Source: Microcebus murinus
Lineage: Eukaryota > Chordata > Mammalia > Primates > Cheirogaleidae
NCBI RefSeq assembly: GCF_040939455.1
Contig: NC_134118.1
Coordinates: 78,206,680-78,270,679 of the forward strand
Length of the DNA: 64,000 bases
Reading direction: 5' to 3'
Part shown: positions 34,501-48,700 of the stretch, one piece after another
How the letters are laid out: each line of letters opens with the position of its first letter
Position numbering within the stretch: the stretch's first letter is position 1
Translations under genes and position numbers: made by a program
The notes under the pieces: generated by a model
What the model was told of the DNA's origin: nothing
The model's input: the letters and a program-made list of their open reading frames with translations, nothing else
Databases searched by the model: none

Positions 34501-37274
34501 GCGAGTGGACACAGCCAGATCCGCACTGCACCCTGCCTGCCCGTCTCCAGTGGGCGAGTGGACACAGCCAGATCCACACTGCGCCCTGCCTGCCCGTCTG
34601 CCGTGGGTGAGTGGACACAGCCAGATCCGCACTGCGCCCTGCCTGCCCGTCTGCCGTGTGTGAGTGGACACAGCCAGATCCGCACTGCGCCCTGCCTTAC
34701 CGCCTGTCGTAGGTGAGTGGTCACAGCCAGATCCGTACTGCGCCCTGCCTGCCCGTCTGCCGTGGGTCAGTGGACATAGCCAGATCCACACAGCACCGTC
34801 TCTGCCCATCTCCCGTGGGTGAGTGGACACAGCCGGATCCGCACTGCGCCCTGCCTGCCTGTCTCCCGTGGGTGAGTGGACACAGCCAGATCGGCACTGC
34901 GCCCTGCCTGACCGTCTGCCGTGGGTGAGTGGACAAAGCCAGATCCGCACTGCGCCCTGCCTGCCCTTCTGCCGTGGGTGAGTGGACACAGCCAGATCCG
35001 CACTGCGCCCTGCCTGCCCATCTCCCGTCGGTGAGTGGACACAGCCAGATCCGCACTGCGCCCTGCCTGCCCGTCTCCCGTGGGTGAGTGGACACAGCCA
35101 GATCCGCACTGCGCCCTGCATGCCCGGCTCCCGTGGGCGAGTGGACACAGCCAGATCCGCACTGCGCGCTGCCTGCCCGTCTCCCGTGGGTGAGTGGACA
35201 CAGCCCGATCTGCACTGCGCCCTGCCTGCCCGTCTCCCATGGGTGAGTGGACACAGCCAGATCCGCACTACGCGCTGCCTGCCCGTCTCCCGTGGGCGAG
35301 TGGACACAGCCAGATCCGCACTGCGCCCTGCCTGCCCGTCTGTCGTGGGCGAGTGGACACAGCCAGATCCGCACTGCGCCCTGCCTGACTGTCTGCCGTC
35401 GGTGAATGTACACAGCCAGATCCACACTGCGCCCTGCCTGTCCGTCTGCCGTGGGCGAGTGGACACAGCCAGATCCGCACTGCGCCTTGCCTGCCCGTCT
35501 CACGTGGGTGAGTGGACACAGCCAGATCCGCACTGCGCCCTACCTGCCCGTCTCCCGTGGGTTAGTGGACACAGCCAGATCCGCACTGCACCCTGCCTGA
35601 CCGTCCTTCGTGGGTGAGTGGACACCGCCAGATCCGCACTGCGCCCTGCCTGCCCGTCTCCCGTGGGTGAGTGGACACAGCCAGATCCGCACTGCGCCCT
35701 GCCTGCCCGTCTCCCGTCAGTGAGTGGACACAGCCAGATCCGCACTGCGCCCTGCCTGCCCGTCTCCCGTGGGTGAGTGGACACAGCCAGATCCGCACTG
35801 CGCGCTGCCTGCCCGTCTCCCGTGGGCGAGTGGACACAGCCAGATCCGCACTGCGCCCTGCCTGACCGTCTGCCGTCTGTGAGTGGACACAGCCAGATCC
35901 ACACTGCGCCCTGCCTGCCCGTCTGCCGTGGGCGAGTGGACACAGCCAGATCCGCACTGCGCACTGCCTGACCGTCTGCCGTGGGTGAGTCGACACAGCC
36001 AGATCAGCACTGCGCCCTGCCTGACCGCCGGCCGTGGGTGTGTGGACACAGCCAGATCCGCACTGCGCCCTGCCTGACCGTCTGCCATGGGTGAGTGGAC
36101 ACAGCCAGATCCACACTGCGCCCTGCCTGCCCGTCTGCCGTGGGCGAGTGGACACAGCCAGATCCGCACTGCGCCCTGCCTGACCGTCTGCCGTTGGTGA
36201 GTGGACACAGCCAGAACCGCACTGCGCCCTGCCTGACCGCCTGCCGTGGGTGATTGGACACAGCCAGATCCGCACTGCGCCTTGCCTGCCCGTCTGCCGT
36301 GGGCGAGTGGACACAGCCAGATCCACACTGCACCCTGCCTGCCCTTCTGCCGTGGGTGAGTGAACACAGCCAGATCCACACTGCGCCCTGCCTGCCCGAA
36401 TCCCGTCAGTGAGTGGACACAGCCAGATCCGCACTGCGCCCTACCTGCCCGTCTGCCTTGGGTGAGTGGACACAGCCAGATCCGCACTGCGCCCTGCCTG
36501 CCCGTCTGCCGTGGGTGAGTGGACTCAGCCAAATCCGCACTGCGCCTTGCCTGCCCGTCTCCCGTCAGTGAGTGGACACAGCCAGATCCGCACTGCGCCC
36601 TGCCTGCCCGTCTCCCGTGGGCGAGTGGACACAGCCAGATCCGCACTGCGCCCTGCCTGCCCGTCTCCAGTGGGCGAGTGGACACAGCCAGATCCGCACT
36701 GCGCCCTGCCTGCCCGTCTCCAGTGGGCGAGTGGACACAGCCAGATCCACACTGCGCCCTGCCTGCCCATCTGCCGTGGGTGAGTGGACACAGCCAGATC
36801 CGCACTGCGCCCTGCCTGCCCGTCTGCCGTGGGTGAGTGGACACAGCCAGATCCGCACTGCGCCCTGCCTGCCCTTCTGCCGTGGGTGAGTGGACACAGC
36901 CAGATCCGCACTGCGCCCTGCCTGACCGTCTGCCGTGGGTGAGTGGACACAGCCAGATCCGCACTGCGCCCTGCCTGCCCGTCTCCTGTGGGTGAGTGGA
37001 CACAGCCAGATCCGTACTGCGCCCTGCCTGACCGCCTGCCGTGTGTGAGTGGACACAGCCAGATCCGCACTGCGCGCTGCCTGCCCGTCTCCCGTGGCCG
37101 CGTGGAAACAGCCAGATCCGCACTGCGCGCTGCCTGCCCGTCTGTCGTGGGTGAGTGGACACAGCCAGATCCGCACTGCGCGCTGCCTGCCCGTCTCCAG
37201 TGGGCGAGTGGACACAGCCAGATCCGCACTGCACGCTGCCTGCCCGTCTGTCGTGGGCGAGTGGACACAGCCAT
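25564..37274. repeat. Higher-order unit B, 11,711 bp, right tandem copy
   Basis: This is the second copy of the 11,711-bp unit and directly abuts unit A. Diagnostic monomers recur exactly 11,711 bases on: the CAGCAAG variant at 19,622 and 31,333; the CAGCACCG variant at 20,484 and 32,195 and at 23,080 and 34,791; the GGGCAGGCGG variant at 18,761 and 30,472; and the 52-bp monomers. Past 37,283 the sequence no longer follows unit A or B at this offset, so there is no third full copy. The near identity means either a very recent duplication or a strong homogenising event. An assembly duplication cannot be ruled out from sequence alone. Confidence 0.92.
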
Positions 37275-37409
37275 ATCCGCACTACGCCCTTCCTGACCGT
37301 CTGCCGTGGGTGAGTGGACACAGCCAGATCCACACTGCGCCCTGCCTGCCCGTCTCCCGTCAGTGAGTGGACACAGCCAGATCCGCACAGCGCCCTACGT
37401 GCCCGTCTT

Positions 37410-40400
37410 CCGTCAGTGAGTGGACACAGCCAGATCCGCACTGTGCCCTGCCTGCCCGTCTCCCGTGGGTGAGTTGACACAGCCAGATCCGCACTGCGCG
37501 CTGCCTGCCCGTCTCCCGTGGGCGAGTGGAAACAGCCAGATCCGCACTGCGCGCTGCCTGCCCGTCTGTCGTGGGCGAGTGGACACAGCCATATCCGCAC
37601 TGCGCCCTGCCTGCCCTCTGCCGTGGGTGAGTGGACACAGCCAGATCCACACTGCGCCCTGCCTGCCCGACTGCCGTGGGCAGGCGGACACAGCCAGATC
37701 CGCACTGCGCACTGCCTGACCATCTGCCGTGGGTGAGTTTACACAGCCAGATCCGCACTGCGCCCTGCCTGACCGTCTGCCGTGGGTGAGTGGACACAGC
37801 CAGATCCACACTGCGCCCTGCCTGCCCGTCTGCCGTGGGTGAGTGGACACAGCCAGATCCGCACTGCGCCCTGCCTGACCGTCTGCCGTGGGTGAGTGGA
37901 CACAGCCAGATCCGCACTGCACCCTGCCTGACCGTCCTTCGTGGGTGAGTGGACGCCGCCAGATGCGCACTGCGCCCTGCCTGCCCGTCTCCCGTGGGTG
38001 AGTGGACACAGCCAGATCCGCACTGCGCCCTGCCTGCCCATCTCCCGTGGGTGAGTGGACACAGCCAGATCCGCACTGCGCCCTGCCTGCCCGTCTCCTG
38101 TTTGTGAGTGGACACAGCCAGATCCGCACTGCGCCCTGCCTGACCCTCTCCCGTGGGTGAGTGGACACAGCCAGATCCGCACTGCGCCCTGCCTGCCCGT
38201 CTCCCGTGGATGAGTGGACACAGCCAGATCCGCACTGCGCCCTGCCTGCCCGTCTCCCGTGGGTGAGCGGACACAGCCAGATCCGCACTGCGCCCTGCCT
38301 GACCGTCCTTCGTGGGTGAGTTGACACCGCCAGATCCGCACTGCGCCCTGCCTGCCCGTCTGCCGTGGGCGAGTGGACACAGCCAGATCCGCACTGCGCC
38401 CTGCATGCCCGTCTATCGTGGGCGAGTGGACACAGCCAGATCCGCACTGCGCCCTGCCTGACCGTCTGCCGTGGGTGAGTGGACACAGCCAGATCCGCAC
38501 TGCGCCCTGCCTGACCGCCTGCCGTGGGTGAGTGGACACAGCAAGATCCGCACTGCGCCCTGCCTGCCCGTCTCCCGTGGGCGAGAGGACACAGCCAGAT
38601 CCGCACTGCGCCCTGCCTGAACGTCTCCCGTGGGTGAGTGGACACAGCCAGATCCGCACTGCGCCTTGCCTGCCTGTCTCACGTGGGTGAGTGGACACAG
38701 CCAGATCCGCACTGCGCCCTACCTGCCCGTCTCCCGTGGGTGAGTGGACACAGCCAGATCCGCACTGCACCCTGCCTGACCGTCCTTCGTGAGTGAGTGG
38801 ACACCGCCAGTTCCGCACTGCGCCCTGCCTGCCTGTCTGCCGTGGGTGAGTGGACACAGCCAGATCCGCACTGCGCCCTGCCTGCCCGTCTCCCGTCAGT
38901 GAGTGGACACAGCCAGATCCGCACTGCGCCCTGCCTGACCGTCAGCCGTGGGTGAGTTGACACATCCAGATCCACACTGCGCCCTGCCTGACCGCCTGCC
39001 GTGGGTGAGTGGACACAGCCAGATGCGCACTGCGCCCTGCCTGCCCGTCTCCCGTGGGCGAGTGGACACAGCCATATCCGCACTGCGCCCTGCCTGCCCT
39101 TCTGCCGTGGGCGAGTGGACACAGCCAGATCCGCACTGCGCCCTGCCTGACCGTCTGCCGTGAGTGAGTGGACACAGCCAGATCCACACTGCGCCCTGCC
39201 TGCCCGTCTGCCGTGGGTGAGTGGACACAGCCAGATCCGCACTGCGCCCTGCCTGACCGTCTGCCGTGTGTGAGTGGACACAGCCAGATCCGCACTGCGC
39301 CCTGCCTGACCGTCTGCCGTGAGTGAGTGGACACAGCCAGATCCACACTGCGCCCTGCCTGCCCGTCTGCCGTGGGTGAGTGGACACAGCCATATCCGCA
39401 CTGCGCCCTGCCTGACCGTCTGCCGTGTGTGAGTGGACACAGCCAGATCCGCACTGCGCCCTGCCTTACCGCCTGTCGTGGGTGAGTGGTCACAGCCAGA
39501 TCCGTACTGCGCCCTGCCTGCTCGTCTGCCGTGGGTCAATGGAAATAGCCAGATCCACACAGCACCGTCTCTGCCCATCTCCCGTGGGTGAGTGGACACA
39601 GCCGGATCTGCACTGCGCCCTGCCTGCCTGTCTCCCGTGGGTGAGTGGACACAGCCAGATCGGCACTGCGCCCTGCCTGACCGTCTGCCGTGGGTGAGTG
39701 GACACAGCCAGATCCGCACTGCGCCCTGCCTGACCGTCTGCCGTGGGTGAGTGGACACAGCCAGATCCGCACTGCGCACTGCCTGCCCGTCTCCCGTGGG
39801 TGAGTGGACACAGCCAGATCCGCACTGCGCCCTGCCTGCCTGTCTCCCGTGGGCGAGTGGACACAGTCAGATCCGCACTGCGCCCTGCCTGCCCGTCTGT
39901 CGTGGGCGAGTGGACACAGCCAGATCCGCACTGCGCACTGCCTGACCATCTGCCGTGGGTGAGTTTACACAGCCAGATCCGCACTGCGCCCTGCCTGACC
40001 GCCTGTCGTGGGTGAGTGGACACAGCCAGATCCGCACTGCACCCTGCCTGACCGTCTGCCGTGGGTGAGTGGACACAGCCAGATCCACACTGCGCCCTGC
40101 CTGCCCGTCTGCCGTGGGTGAGTGGACACAGCCAGATCCGCACTGCGCCCTGCCTGACCGTCTCCCGTGGGTGAGTGGACACAGCCAGATCCGCACTGCA
40201 CCCTGCCTGACCGTCCATCGTGGGTGAGTGGACGCCGCCAGATCCGCACTGCGCCCTGCCTGCCCGTCTCCCGTGGGTGAGTGGACACAGCCAGTTCCGC
40301 CCTGCGCCCTGCCTGCCCGTCTCCCGTGGGTGAGTGGACACAGCCAGATCCGCACTGCGCGCTGCCTGCCTGTCTCCCGTGGGCGAGTGGACACAGCCAG

Positions 40401-43400
40401 ATCCGCACTGCGCCCTGCCTGACCGTCTGCCGTGGGTGAGTGGACACAGCCAGATCCGCACTGTGCCCTGCCTGCCCGTCTCCCGTGGGTGAGTGGACAC
40501 AGCCAGATCCGCACTGCGCCTTGCCTGCCCGTCTCCCGTCAGTGAGTGGACACAGCCAGATCCGCACTGCGCCCTGCCTCCCCGTCTCCCGTGGGCGAGT
40601 GGAGACAGCCAGATCCGCAATGCGCCCTGCCTGCCCGTCTGCCGTGGGTAAGTGGACACAGCCAGATCCGCACTGCGCCCTGCCTGCCCGTCTGCCGTGG
40701 GTGAGTGGACACAGCCAGATCCGCACTGCGCCCTGCCTAACCACCTGCCGTGGTTGAGTGGACACAGCCAGATCCGCACTGCGCCCTGCCTGCCCGTCTC
40801 CCCTGGGCGAGTGGACACAGCCAGATTCGCACTGCGCCCTGCCTGCCCGTCTGCCGTGGGTGAGTGGATACAGCCAGATCCGCACTGCGCCCTGCTTGCC
40901 CGTCTCCCGTGGGTGAGTGGACACAGCCAGTTCCGCACTGCGCGCTGCCTGCCCGTCTCCCGTGGGCGAGTGGAAACAGCCAGATCCGCACTGCGCGCTG
41001 CCTGCCCGTCTGTCGTGGGCGAGTGGACACAGCCATATCCGCACTGCGCCCTGCCTGCCCGTCTGCCGTGGGTGAGTGGACACAGCCAGATCCACACTGC
41101 GCCCTGCCTACCCGTCTGCCGTGGGTGAGTGGACACAGCCAGATCCGCACTGCGCCCTGCCTGACCCTCTCCCGTGGGTGAGTGGACACAGCCAGATCCG
41201 CACTGCGCCCTGCCTGCCCGTCACCCGTGGGTGAGTGGACACAGCCAGATCCGCACTGCGCCCTGCCTGCCCGTCTCCCGTGGGTGAGTGGACACAGCCA
41301 GATCCGCACTGCGCGCTGCCTGCCCGTCTGTCGTGGGCGAGTGGACACAGCCATATCCGCACTACGCCCTGCCTGACTGTCTTCCGTGGGTGAGTGGACA
41401 CAGCCAGATCCGCACTGCGCCTTGCCTGCCCGTCTCACGTGGGTGAGTGGACACAGCCAGATCCGCCTTGCGCCCTGCCTGACCGTCTGCCGTGGGTGAG
41501 TGGACACAGCCAGATCGGCACTGCGCCCTGCCTGACCGTCTGCCGTGGGTGAGTGGACACAGCCAGATCCGCACTGCGCCCTGCCTGCCCTTCTGCCGTG
41601 GGTGAGTGGACACAGCCAGATCCGCACTGCGCCCTGCCTGCCCGTCTCCCGTCGGTGAGTGGACACAGCCAAATCCGCACTGCGCCCTGCCTGCCCGTCT
41701 CCCGTGGGTGAGTGGACACAGCCAGATCCGCACTGCGCCCTGCTTGCCCGTCTCCCGTGGGTGAGTGGACACAGCCAGATCCGCACTGCGCCCTGCCTGC
41801 CCGTCTCCCGTGGGCAAGTGGACACAGCCAGATACGCACTGCGCGCTGCCTGCCCGTCTCCCGTGTGCGAGTGGACACAGCCAGATCCGCACTGCCCCCT
41901 GCCTGCCCGTCTCCCGTGGGTGAGTGGACACAGCCAGATCCGCACTGCACCTTGCCTGCCCGTCTCCCGTCAGTGAGTGGACACAGCCAGATCCCCACTG
42001 CGCCCTGCCTGTCCGTCTCCCGTGGGTGAGTGGACACAGCCAGATCCGCACTGCGCGCTGCCTGCCCGTCTCCCGTGGGCGAGTGGAAACAGCCAGATCC
42101 GCACTGCGCGCTGCCTGCCCGTCTGTCGTGGGTGAGTGGACACAGCCAGATCCGCACTGCTCGCTGCCTGCCCGTCTCCCGTGGGCGAGTGGACACAGCC
42201 AGATCCGCACTGCGCGCTGCCTGCCCGTCTGTCGTGGGCGAGTGGACACAGCCATATCCGCACTACGCCCTTCCTGACCGTCTGCCGTGGGTGAGTGGAC
42301 ACAGCCAGATCCACACTGCGCCCTGCCTGCCCGTCTCCCGTCAGTGAGTGCACACAGCCAGATCCGCACAGCGCCCTACGTGCCCGTCTTCCGTCAGTGA
42401 GTGGACACAGCCAGATCCGCACTGCGCCCTACGTGCCCGTCCTCCGTGGGCGAGTGGACACAGCCAGATCCGCACTGCGCCCTGCCTGCCCGTCTCCCGT
42501 GGGTGAGTGGACACAGCCAGATCCGCACTGCATCTTGCCTGCCGGTCTCCCGTCAGTGAGTGGACACAGCCAGATCCGCACTGCGCCCTGCCTGCCTGTC
42601 TCCCGTGGGTGAGTGGACACAGCCAGATCGGCACTGCGCCCTGCCTGACCGTCTGCCGTGGGTGAGTGGACAAAGCCAGATCCGCACTGCGCCCTGCCTG
42701 CCCTTCTGCCGTGGGTGAGTGGACACAGCCAGATCCGCACTGCGCCCTGCCTGCCCGTCTGCCATGGGTGAGTGGACACAGCCAGATCCACACTGCGCCC
42801 TGCCTGCCCGACTGCCGTGGGCAGGCGGACACAGCCAGATCCGCACTGCGCACTGCCTGACCATCTGCCGTGGGTGAGTTTACACAGCCAGATCCGCACT
42901 GCGCCCTGCCTGACCGCCTGTCGTGGGTGAGTGGACACAGCCAGATCCGCACTGCACCCTGCCTGACCGTCTGCCGTGGGTGAGTGGACACAGCCAGATC
43001 CACACTGCGCCCTGCCTGCCCGTTTGCCGTGGGTGAGTGGACACAGCCAGATCCGCACTGCGCCCTGCCTGACCGTCTCCCGTGGGTGAGTGGACACAGC
43101 CAGATCCGCACTGCACCCTGCCTGACCGTCCTTCGTGGGTGAGTGGACGCCGCCAGATCCGCACTGCGCCCTGCCTGCCCGTCTCCCGTGGGTGAGTGGA
43201 CACAGCCAGATCCGCACTGCGCCCTGCCTGCCCGTCTCCCGAGGGTGAGTGGACACAGCCAGATCCGCACTGCGCCCTGCCTGCCCGTATCCTGTCAGTG
43301 AGTGGACACAGCCAGATCCGCACTGCGCCCTGCCTGCCCGTCTCCCGTGGGTGAGTGGACACAGCCAGATCCGCACTGCGCGCTGCCTGCCTGTCTCCCG

Positions 43401-44716
43401 TGGGCGAGTGGACACAGCCAGATCCGCACTGCGCCCTGCCTGACCGTCTGCCGTGGGTGAGTGGTCACAGCCAGATCCGCACTGCGCCCTGCCTGCCCGT
43501 CTCCCGTGGGAGGGTGGACACAGCCAGATCCGCACTGCGCCTTGCCTGCCCGTCTCCCGTCAGTGAGTGGACACAGCCAGATCCGCACTGCGCCCTGCCT
43601 GCCCGTCTCCCGTGGGCGAGTGGAGACAGCCAGATCCGCACTGCGCCCTGCCTGCCCGTCTGCCGTGGGTAAGTGGACACAGCCAGATCCGCACTGCGCC
43701 CTGCCTGCCCGTCTGCCGTGGGTGAGTGGACACAGCCAGATCCGCACTGCGCCCTGCCTAACCGCCTGCCGTGGTTGAGTGGACACAGCCAGATCCGCAC
43801 TGCGCCCTGCCTGCCCGTCTCCCCTGGGCGAGTGGACACAGCCAGATTCGCACTGCGCCCTGCCTGCCCGTCTGCCGTGGGTGAGTGGATACAGCCAGAT
43901 CCGCACTGCGCCCTGCTTGCCCGTCTCCCGTGGGTGAGTGGACACAGCCAGTTCCGCACTGCGCGCTGCCTGCCCGTCTCCCGTGGGCGAGTGGAAACAG
44001 CCAGATCCGCACTGCGCGCTGCCTGCCCGTCTGTCGTGGGCGAGTGGACACAGCCATATCCGCACTGCGCCCTGCCTGCCCGTCTGCCGTGGGTGAGTGG
44101 ACACAGCCAGATCCACACTGCGCCCTGCCTACCCGTCTGCCGTGGGTGAGTGGACACAGCCAGATCCGCACTGCGCCCTGCCTGACCCTCTCCCGTGGGT
44201 GAGTGGACACAGCCAGATCCGCACTGCGCCCTGCCTGCCCGTCTCCCGTGGGTGAGTGGACACAGCCAGATTCGCACTGCGCCCTGCCTGCCCGTCTCCC
44301 GTGGGTGAGCGGACACAGCCAGATCCGCACTGCGCGCTGCCTGCCCGTCTGTCGTGGGCGAGTGGACACAGCCATATCCGCACTACGCCCTGCCTGACTG
44401 TCTTCCGTGGGTGAGTGGACACAGCCAGATCCGCACTGCGCCTTGCCTGCCCGTCTCACGTGGGTGAGTGGACACAGCCAGATCCGCACTGCGCCCTACC
44501 TGCCCATCTCCCGTGGGTGAGTGGACACCGCCTGATCCGCACTGCGCCCTGCCTGCCCGTCTGCCGTGGGCGAGTGTACACAGCCAGATCCGCACTGCGC
44601 CCTGCCTGCCCGTCTATCGTGGGCGAGTGGACACAGCCAGATCCGCACTGCGCCCTGCCTGACCGTCTGCCGTGGGTGAGTGGACACAGCCAGATCCGCA
44701 CTGCGCCCTGCCTGCC
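37410..44716. repeat. Second higher-order block C (about 7.3 kb)
   Basis: This block matches 45,730-52,665. The offset starts at 8,320 (157 monomers less one base), becomes about 8,108 near 42.3 kb and 7,949 from about 43.3 kb. Each step is a whole number of monomers: an extra three-monomer piece near 39.2 kb, a one-monomer change, and an extra three-monomer piece around 42.6-42.75 kb. Both edges are sharp: 37,409/45,729 is the first mismatch on the left, and the pair separates at about 44,716 on the right. It is older or more reworked than the 11.7-kb pair. Confidence 0.82.
39161..39465. repeat. 159-bp (three-monomer) tandem duplication
   Basis: The TGAGTGAG boundary occurs at 39,161 and again at 39,320, and the three monomers between are repeated once. 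The sister block at 20.2 kb has a single copy. The two copies differ at one base by my reading: CAGCCAGATCC in the first and CAGCCATATCC in the second. The 20.2-kb sequence agrees with the second. Confidence 0.85.
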
Positions 44717-45729
44717 CGTCTGCCGTGTGTGAGTGGACACAGCCAGATCCGCACTGCGCCCTGCCTTACCGCCTGTCGTAGGTGAGTGGTCACAGCCAGA
44801 TCCGTACTGCGCCCTGCCTGCCCGTCTGCCGTGGGTCAGTGGACATAGCCAGATCCACACAGCACCGTCTCTGCCCATCTCCCGTGGGTGAGTGGACACA
44901 GCCGGATCCGCACTGCGCCCTGCCTGCCTGTCTCCCGTGGGTGAGTGGACACAGCCAGATCCGCACTGCGCCCTGCCTGCCCGTCTGCCGTGGGTGAGTG
45001 GACACAGCCAGATCCGCACTGCGCCCTGCCTGCCCTTCTGCCGTGGGTGAGTGGACACAGCCAGATCCGCACTGCGCCCTGCCTGACCGTCTGCCGTGGG
45101 TGAGTGGACACAGCCAGATCCGCACTGCGCCCTGCCTGCCCGTCTCCTGTGGGTGAGTGGACACAGCCAGATCCGTACTGCGCCCTGCCTGACCGCCTGC
45201 CGTGTGTGAGTGGACACAGCCAGATCCGCACTGCGCGCTGCCTGCCCGTCTCCCGTGGCCGCGTGGAAACAGCCAGATCCGCACTGCGCGCTGCCTGCCC
45301 GTCTGTCGTGGGTGAGTGGACACAGCCAGATCCGCACTGCGCGCTGCCTGCCCGTCTCCAGTGGGCGAGTGGACACAGCCAGATCCGCACTGCGCGCTGC
45401 CTGCCCGTCTGTCGTGGGCGAGTGGACACAGCCATATCCGCACTACGCCCTTCCTGACCGTCTGCCGTGGGTGAGTGGACACAGCCAGATCCACACTGCG
45501 CCCTGCCTGCCCGTCTCCCGTCAGTGAGTGGACACAGCCAGATCCGCACAGCGCCCTACGTGCCCGTCTTCCGTCAGTGAGTGGACACAGCCAGATCCGC
45601 ACTGCGCCCTACGTGCCCGTCCTCCGTGGGCGAGTGGACACAGCCAGATCCGCACTGCGCCCTGCCTGCCCGTCTCCCGTGGGTGAGTGGACACAGCCAG
45701 ATCCGCACTGCACCTTGCCTGCCCGTCTC

Positions 45730-48700
45730 CCGTCAGTGAGTGGACACAGCCAGATCCGCACTGTGCCCTGCCTGCCCGTCTCCCGTGGGTGAGTCGACAC
45801 AGCCAGATCCGCACTGCGCGCTGACTGCCCGTCTCCCGTGGGCGAGTGGAAACAGCCAGATCCGCACTGCGCGCTGCCTGCCCGTCTGTCGTGGGCGAGT
45901 GGACACAGCCATATCCGCACTGCGCCCTGCCTGCCCTCTGCCGTGGGTGAGTGGACACAGCCAGATCCACACTGCGCCCTGCCTGCCCGACTGCCGTGGG
46001 CAGGCGGACACAGCCAGATCCGCACTGCGCACTGCCTGACCATCTGCCGTGGGTGAGTTTACACAGCCAGATCCGCACTGCGCCCTGCCTGACCGTCTGC
46101 CGTGGGTGAGTGGACACAGCCAGATCCACACTGCGCCCTGCCTGCCCGTCTGCCGTGGGTGAGTGGACACAGCCAGATCCGCACTGCGCCCTGCCTGACC
46201 GTCTGCCGTGGGTGAGTGGACACAGCCAGATCCGCACTGCACCCTGCCTGACCGTCCTTCGTGGGTGAGTGGACGCCGCCAGATGCGCACTGCGCCCTGC
46301 CTGCCCGTCTCCCGTGGGTGAGTGGACACAGCCAGATCCGCACTGCGCCCTGCCTGCCCATCTCCCGTGGGTGAGTGGACAAAGCCAGATCCGCACTGCG
46401 CCCTGCCTGCCCGTCTCCTGTTAGTGAGTGGACACAGCCAGATCCGCACTGCGCCCTGCCTGACCCTCTCCCGTGGGTGAGTGGACACAGCCAGATCCGC
46501 ACTGCGCCCTGCCTGCCCGTCTCCCGTGGATGAGTGGACACAGCCAGATCCGCACTGCGCCCTGCCTGCCCGTCTCCCGTGGGTGAGCGGACACAGCCAG
46601 ATCCGCACTGCGCCCTGCCTGACCGTCCTTCGTGGGTGAGTTGACACCGCCAGATCCGCACTGCGCCCTGCCTGCCCGTCTGCCGTGGGCGAGTGGACAC
46701 AGCCAGATCCGCACTGCGCCCTGCATGCCCGTCTATCGTGGGCGAGTGGACACAGCCAGATCCGCACTGCGCCCTGCCTGACCGTCTGCCGTGGGTGAGT
46801 GGACACAGCCAGATCCGCACTGCGCCCTGCCTGACCGCCTGCTGTGGGTGAGTGGACACAGCAAGATCCGCACTGCGCCCTGCCTGCCCGTCTCCCGTGG
46901 GCGAGAGGACACAGCCAGATCCGCACTGCGCCCTGCCTGAACGTCTCCCGTGGGTGAGTGGACACAGCCAGATCCGCACTGCGCCTTGCCTGCCTGTCTC
47001 ACGTGGGTGAGTGGACACAGCCAGATCCGCACTGCGCCCTACCTGCCCGTCTCCCGTGGGTGAGTGGACACAGCCAGATCCGCACTGCACCCTGCCTGAC
47101 CGTCCTTCGTGAGTGAGTGGACACCGCCAGTTCCGCACTGCGCCCTGCCTGCCTGTCTGCCGTGGGTGAGTGGACACAGCCAGATCCGCACTGCGCCCTG
47201 CCTGCCCGTCTCCCGTCAGTGAGTGGACACAGCCAGATCCGCACTGCGCCCTGCCTGACCGTCAGCCGTGGGTGAGTTGAGACATCCAGATCCACACTGC
47301 GCCCTGCCTGACCGCCTGCCGTGGGTGAGTGGACACAGCCAGATGCGCACTGCGCCCTGCCTGCCCGTCTCCCGTGGGCGAGTAGACACAGCCATATCCG
47401 CACTGCGCCCTGCCTGCCCTTCTGCCGTGGGCGAGTGGACACAGCCAGATCCGCACTGCGCCCTGCCTGACCGTCTGCCGTGAGTGAGTGGACACAGCCA
47501 GATCCACACTGCGCCCTGCCTGCCCGTCTGCCGTGGGTGAGTGGACACAGCCAGATCCGCACTGCGCCCTGCCTGACCGTCTGCCGTGTGTGAGTGGACA
47601 CAGCCAGATCCGCACTGCGCCCTGCCTTACCGCCTGTCGTGGGTGAGTGGTCACAGCCAGATCCGTACTGCGCCCTGCCTGCTCGTCTGCCGTGGGTCAA
47701 TGGAAATAGCCAGATCCACACAGCACCGTCTCTGCCCATCTCCCGTGGGTGAGTGGACACAGCCGGATCTGCACTGCGCCCTGCCTGCCTGTCTCCCGTG
47801 GGTGAGTGGACACAGCCAGATCGGCACTGCGCCCTGCCTGACCGTCTGCCGTGGGTGAGTGGACACAGCCAGATCCGCACTGCGCCCTGCCTGACCGTCT
47901 GCCGTGGGTGAGTGGACACAGCCAGATCCGCACTGCGCCCTGCCTGCCCGTTTCCCGTCAGTGAGTGGACACAGCCAGATCCGCACTGCGCACTGCCTGC
48001 CCGTCTCCCGTGGTTGAGTGGACACAGCCAGATCCGCACTGCGCCCTGCCTGCCTGTCTCTCGTGGGCGAGTGGACACAGCCAGATCCGCACTGCGCCCT
48101 GCCTGCCCGTCTGTCGTGGGCGAGTGGACACAGCCAGATCCGCACTGCGCACTGCCGGACCATCTGCCGTGGGTGAGTTTACACAGCCAGATCCGCACTG
48201 CGCCCTGCCTGACCGCCTGTCGTGGGTGAGTGGACACAGCCAGATCCGCACTGCACCCTGCCTGACCGTCTGCCGTGGGTGAGTGGACACAGCCAGATCC
48301 ACACTGCGCCCTGCCTGCCCGTCTGCCGTGGGTGAGTTGACACAGCCAGATCCGCACTGCGCCCTGCCTGACCGTCTCCCGTGGGTGAGTGGACACAGCC
48401 AGATCCGCACTGCACCCTGCCTGACCGTCCATCGTGGGTGAGTGGACGCCGCCAGATCCGCACTGCGCCCTGCCTGCCCGTCTCCCGTGGGTGAGTGGAC
48501 ACAGCCAGTTCCGCCCTGCGCCCTGCCTGCCCGTCTCCCGTGGGTGAGTGGACACAGCCAGATCCGCACTGCGCGCTGCCTGCCTGTCTCCCGTGGGCGA
48601 GTGGACACAGCCAGATCCGCACTGCGCCCTGCCTGACCGTCTGCCGTGGGTGAGTGGACACAGCCAGATCCGCACTGTGCCCTGCCTGCCCGTCTCCCGT

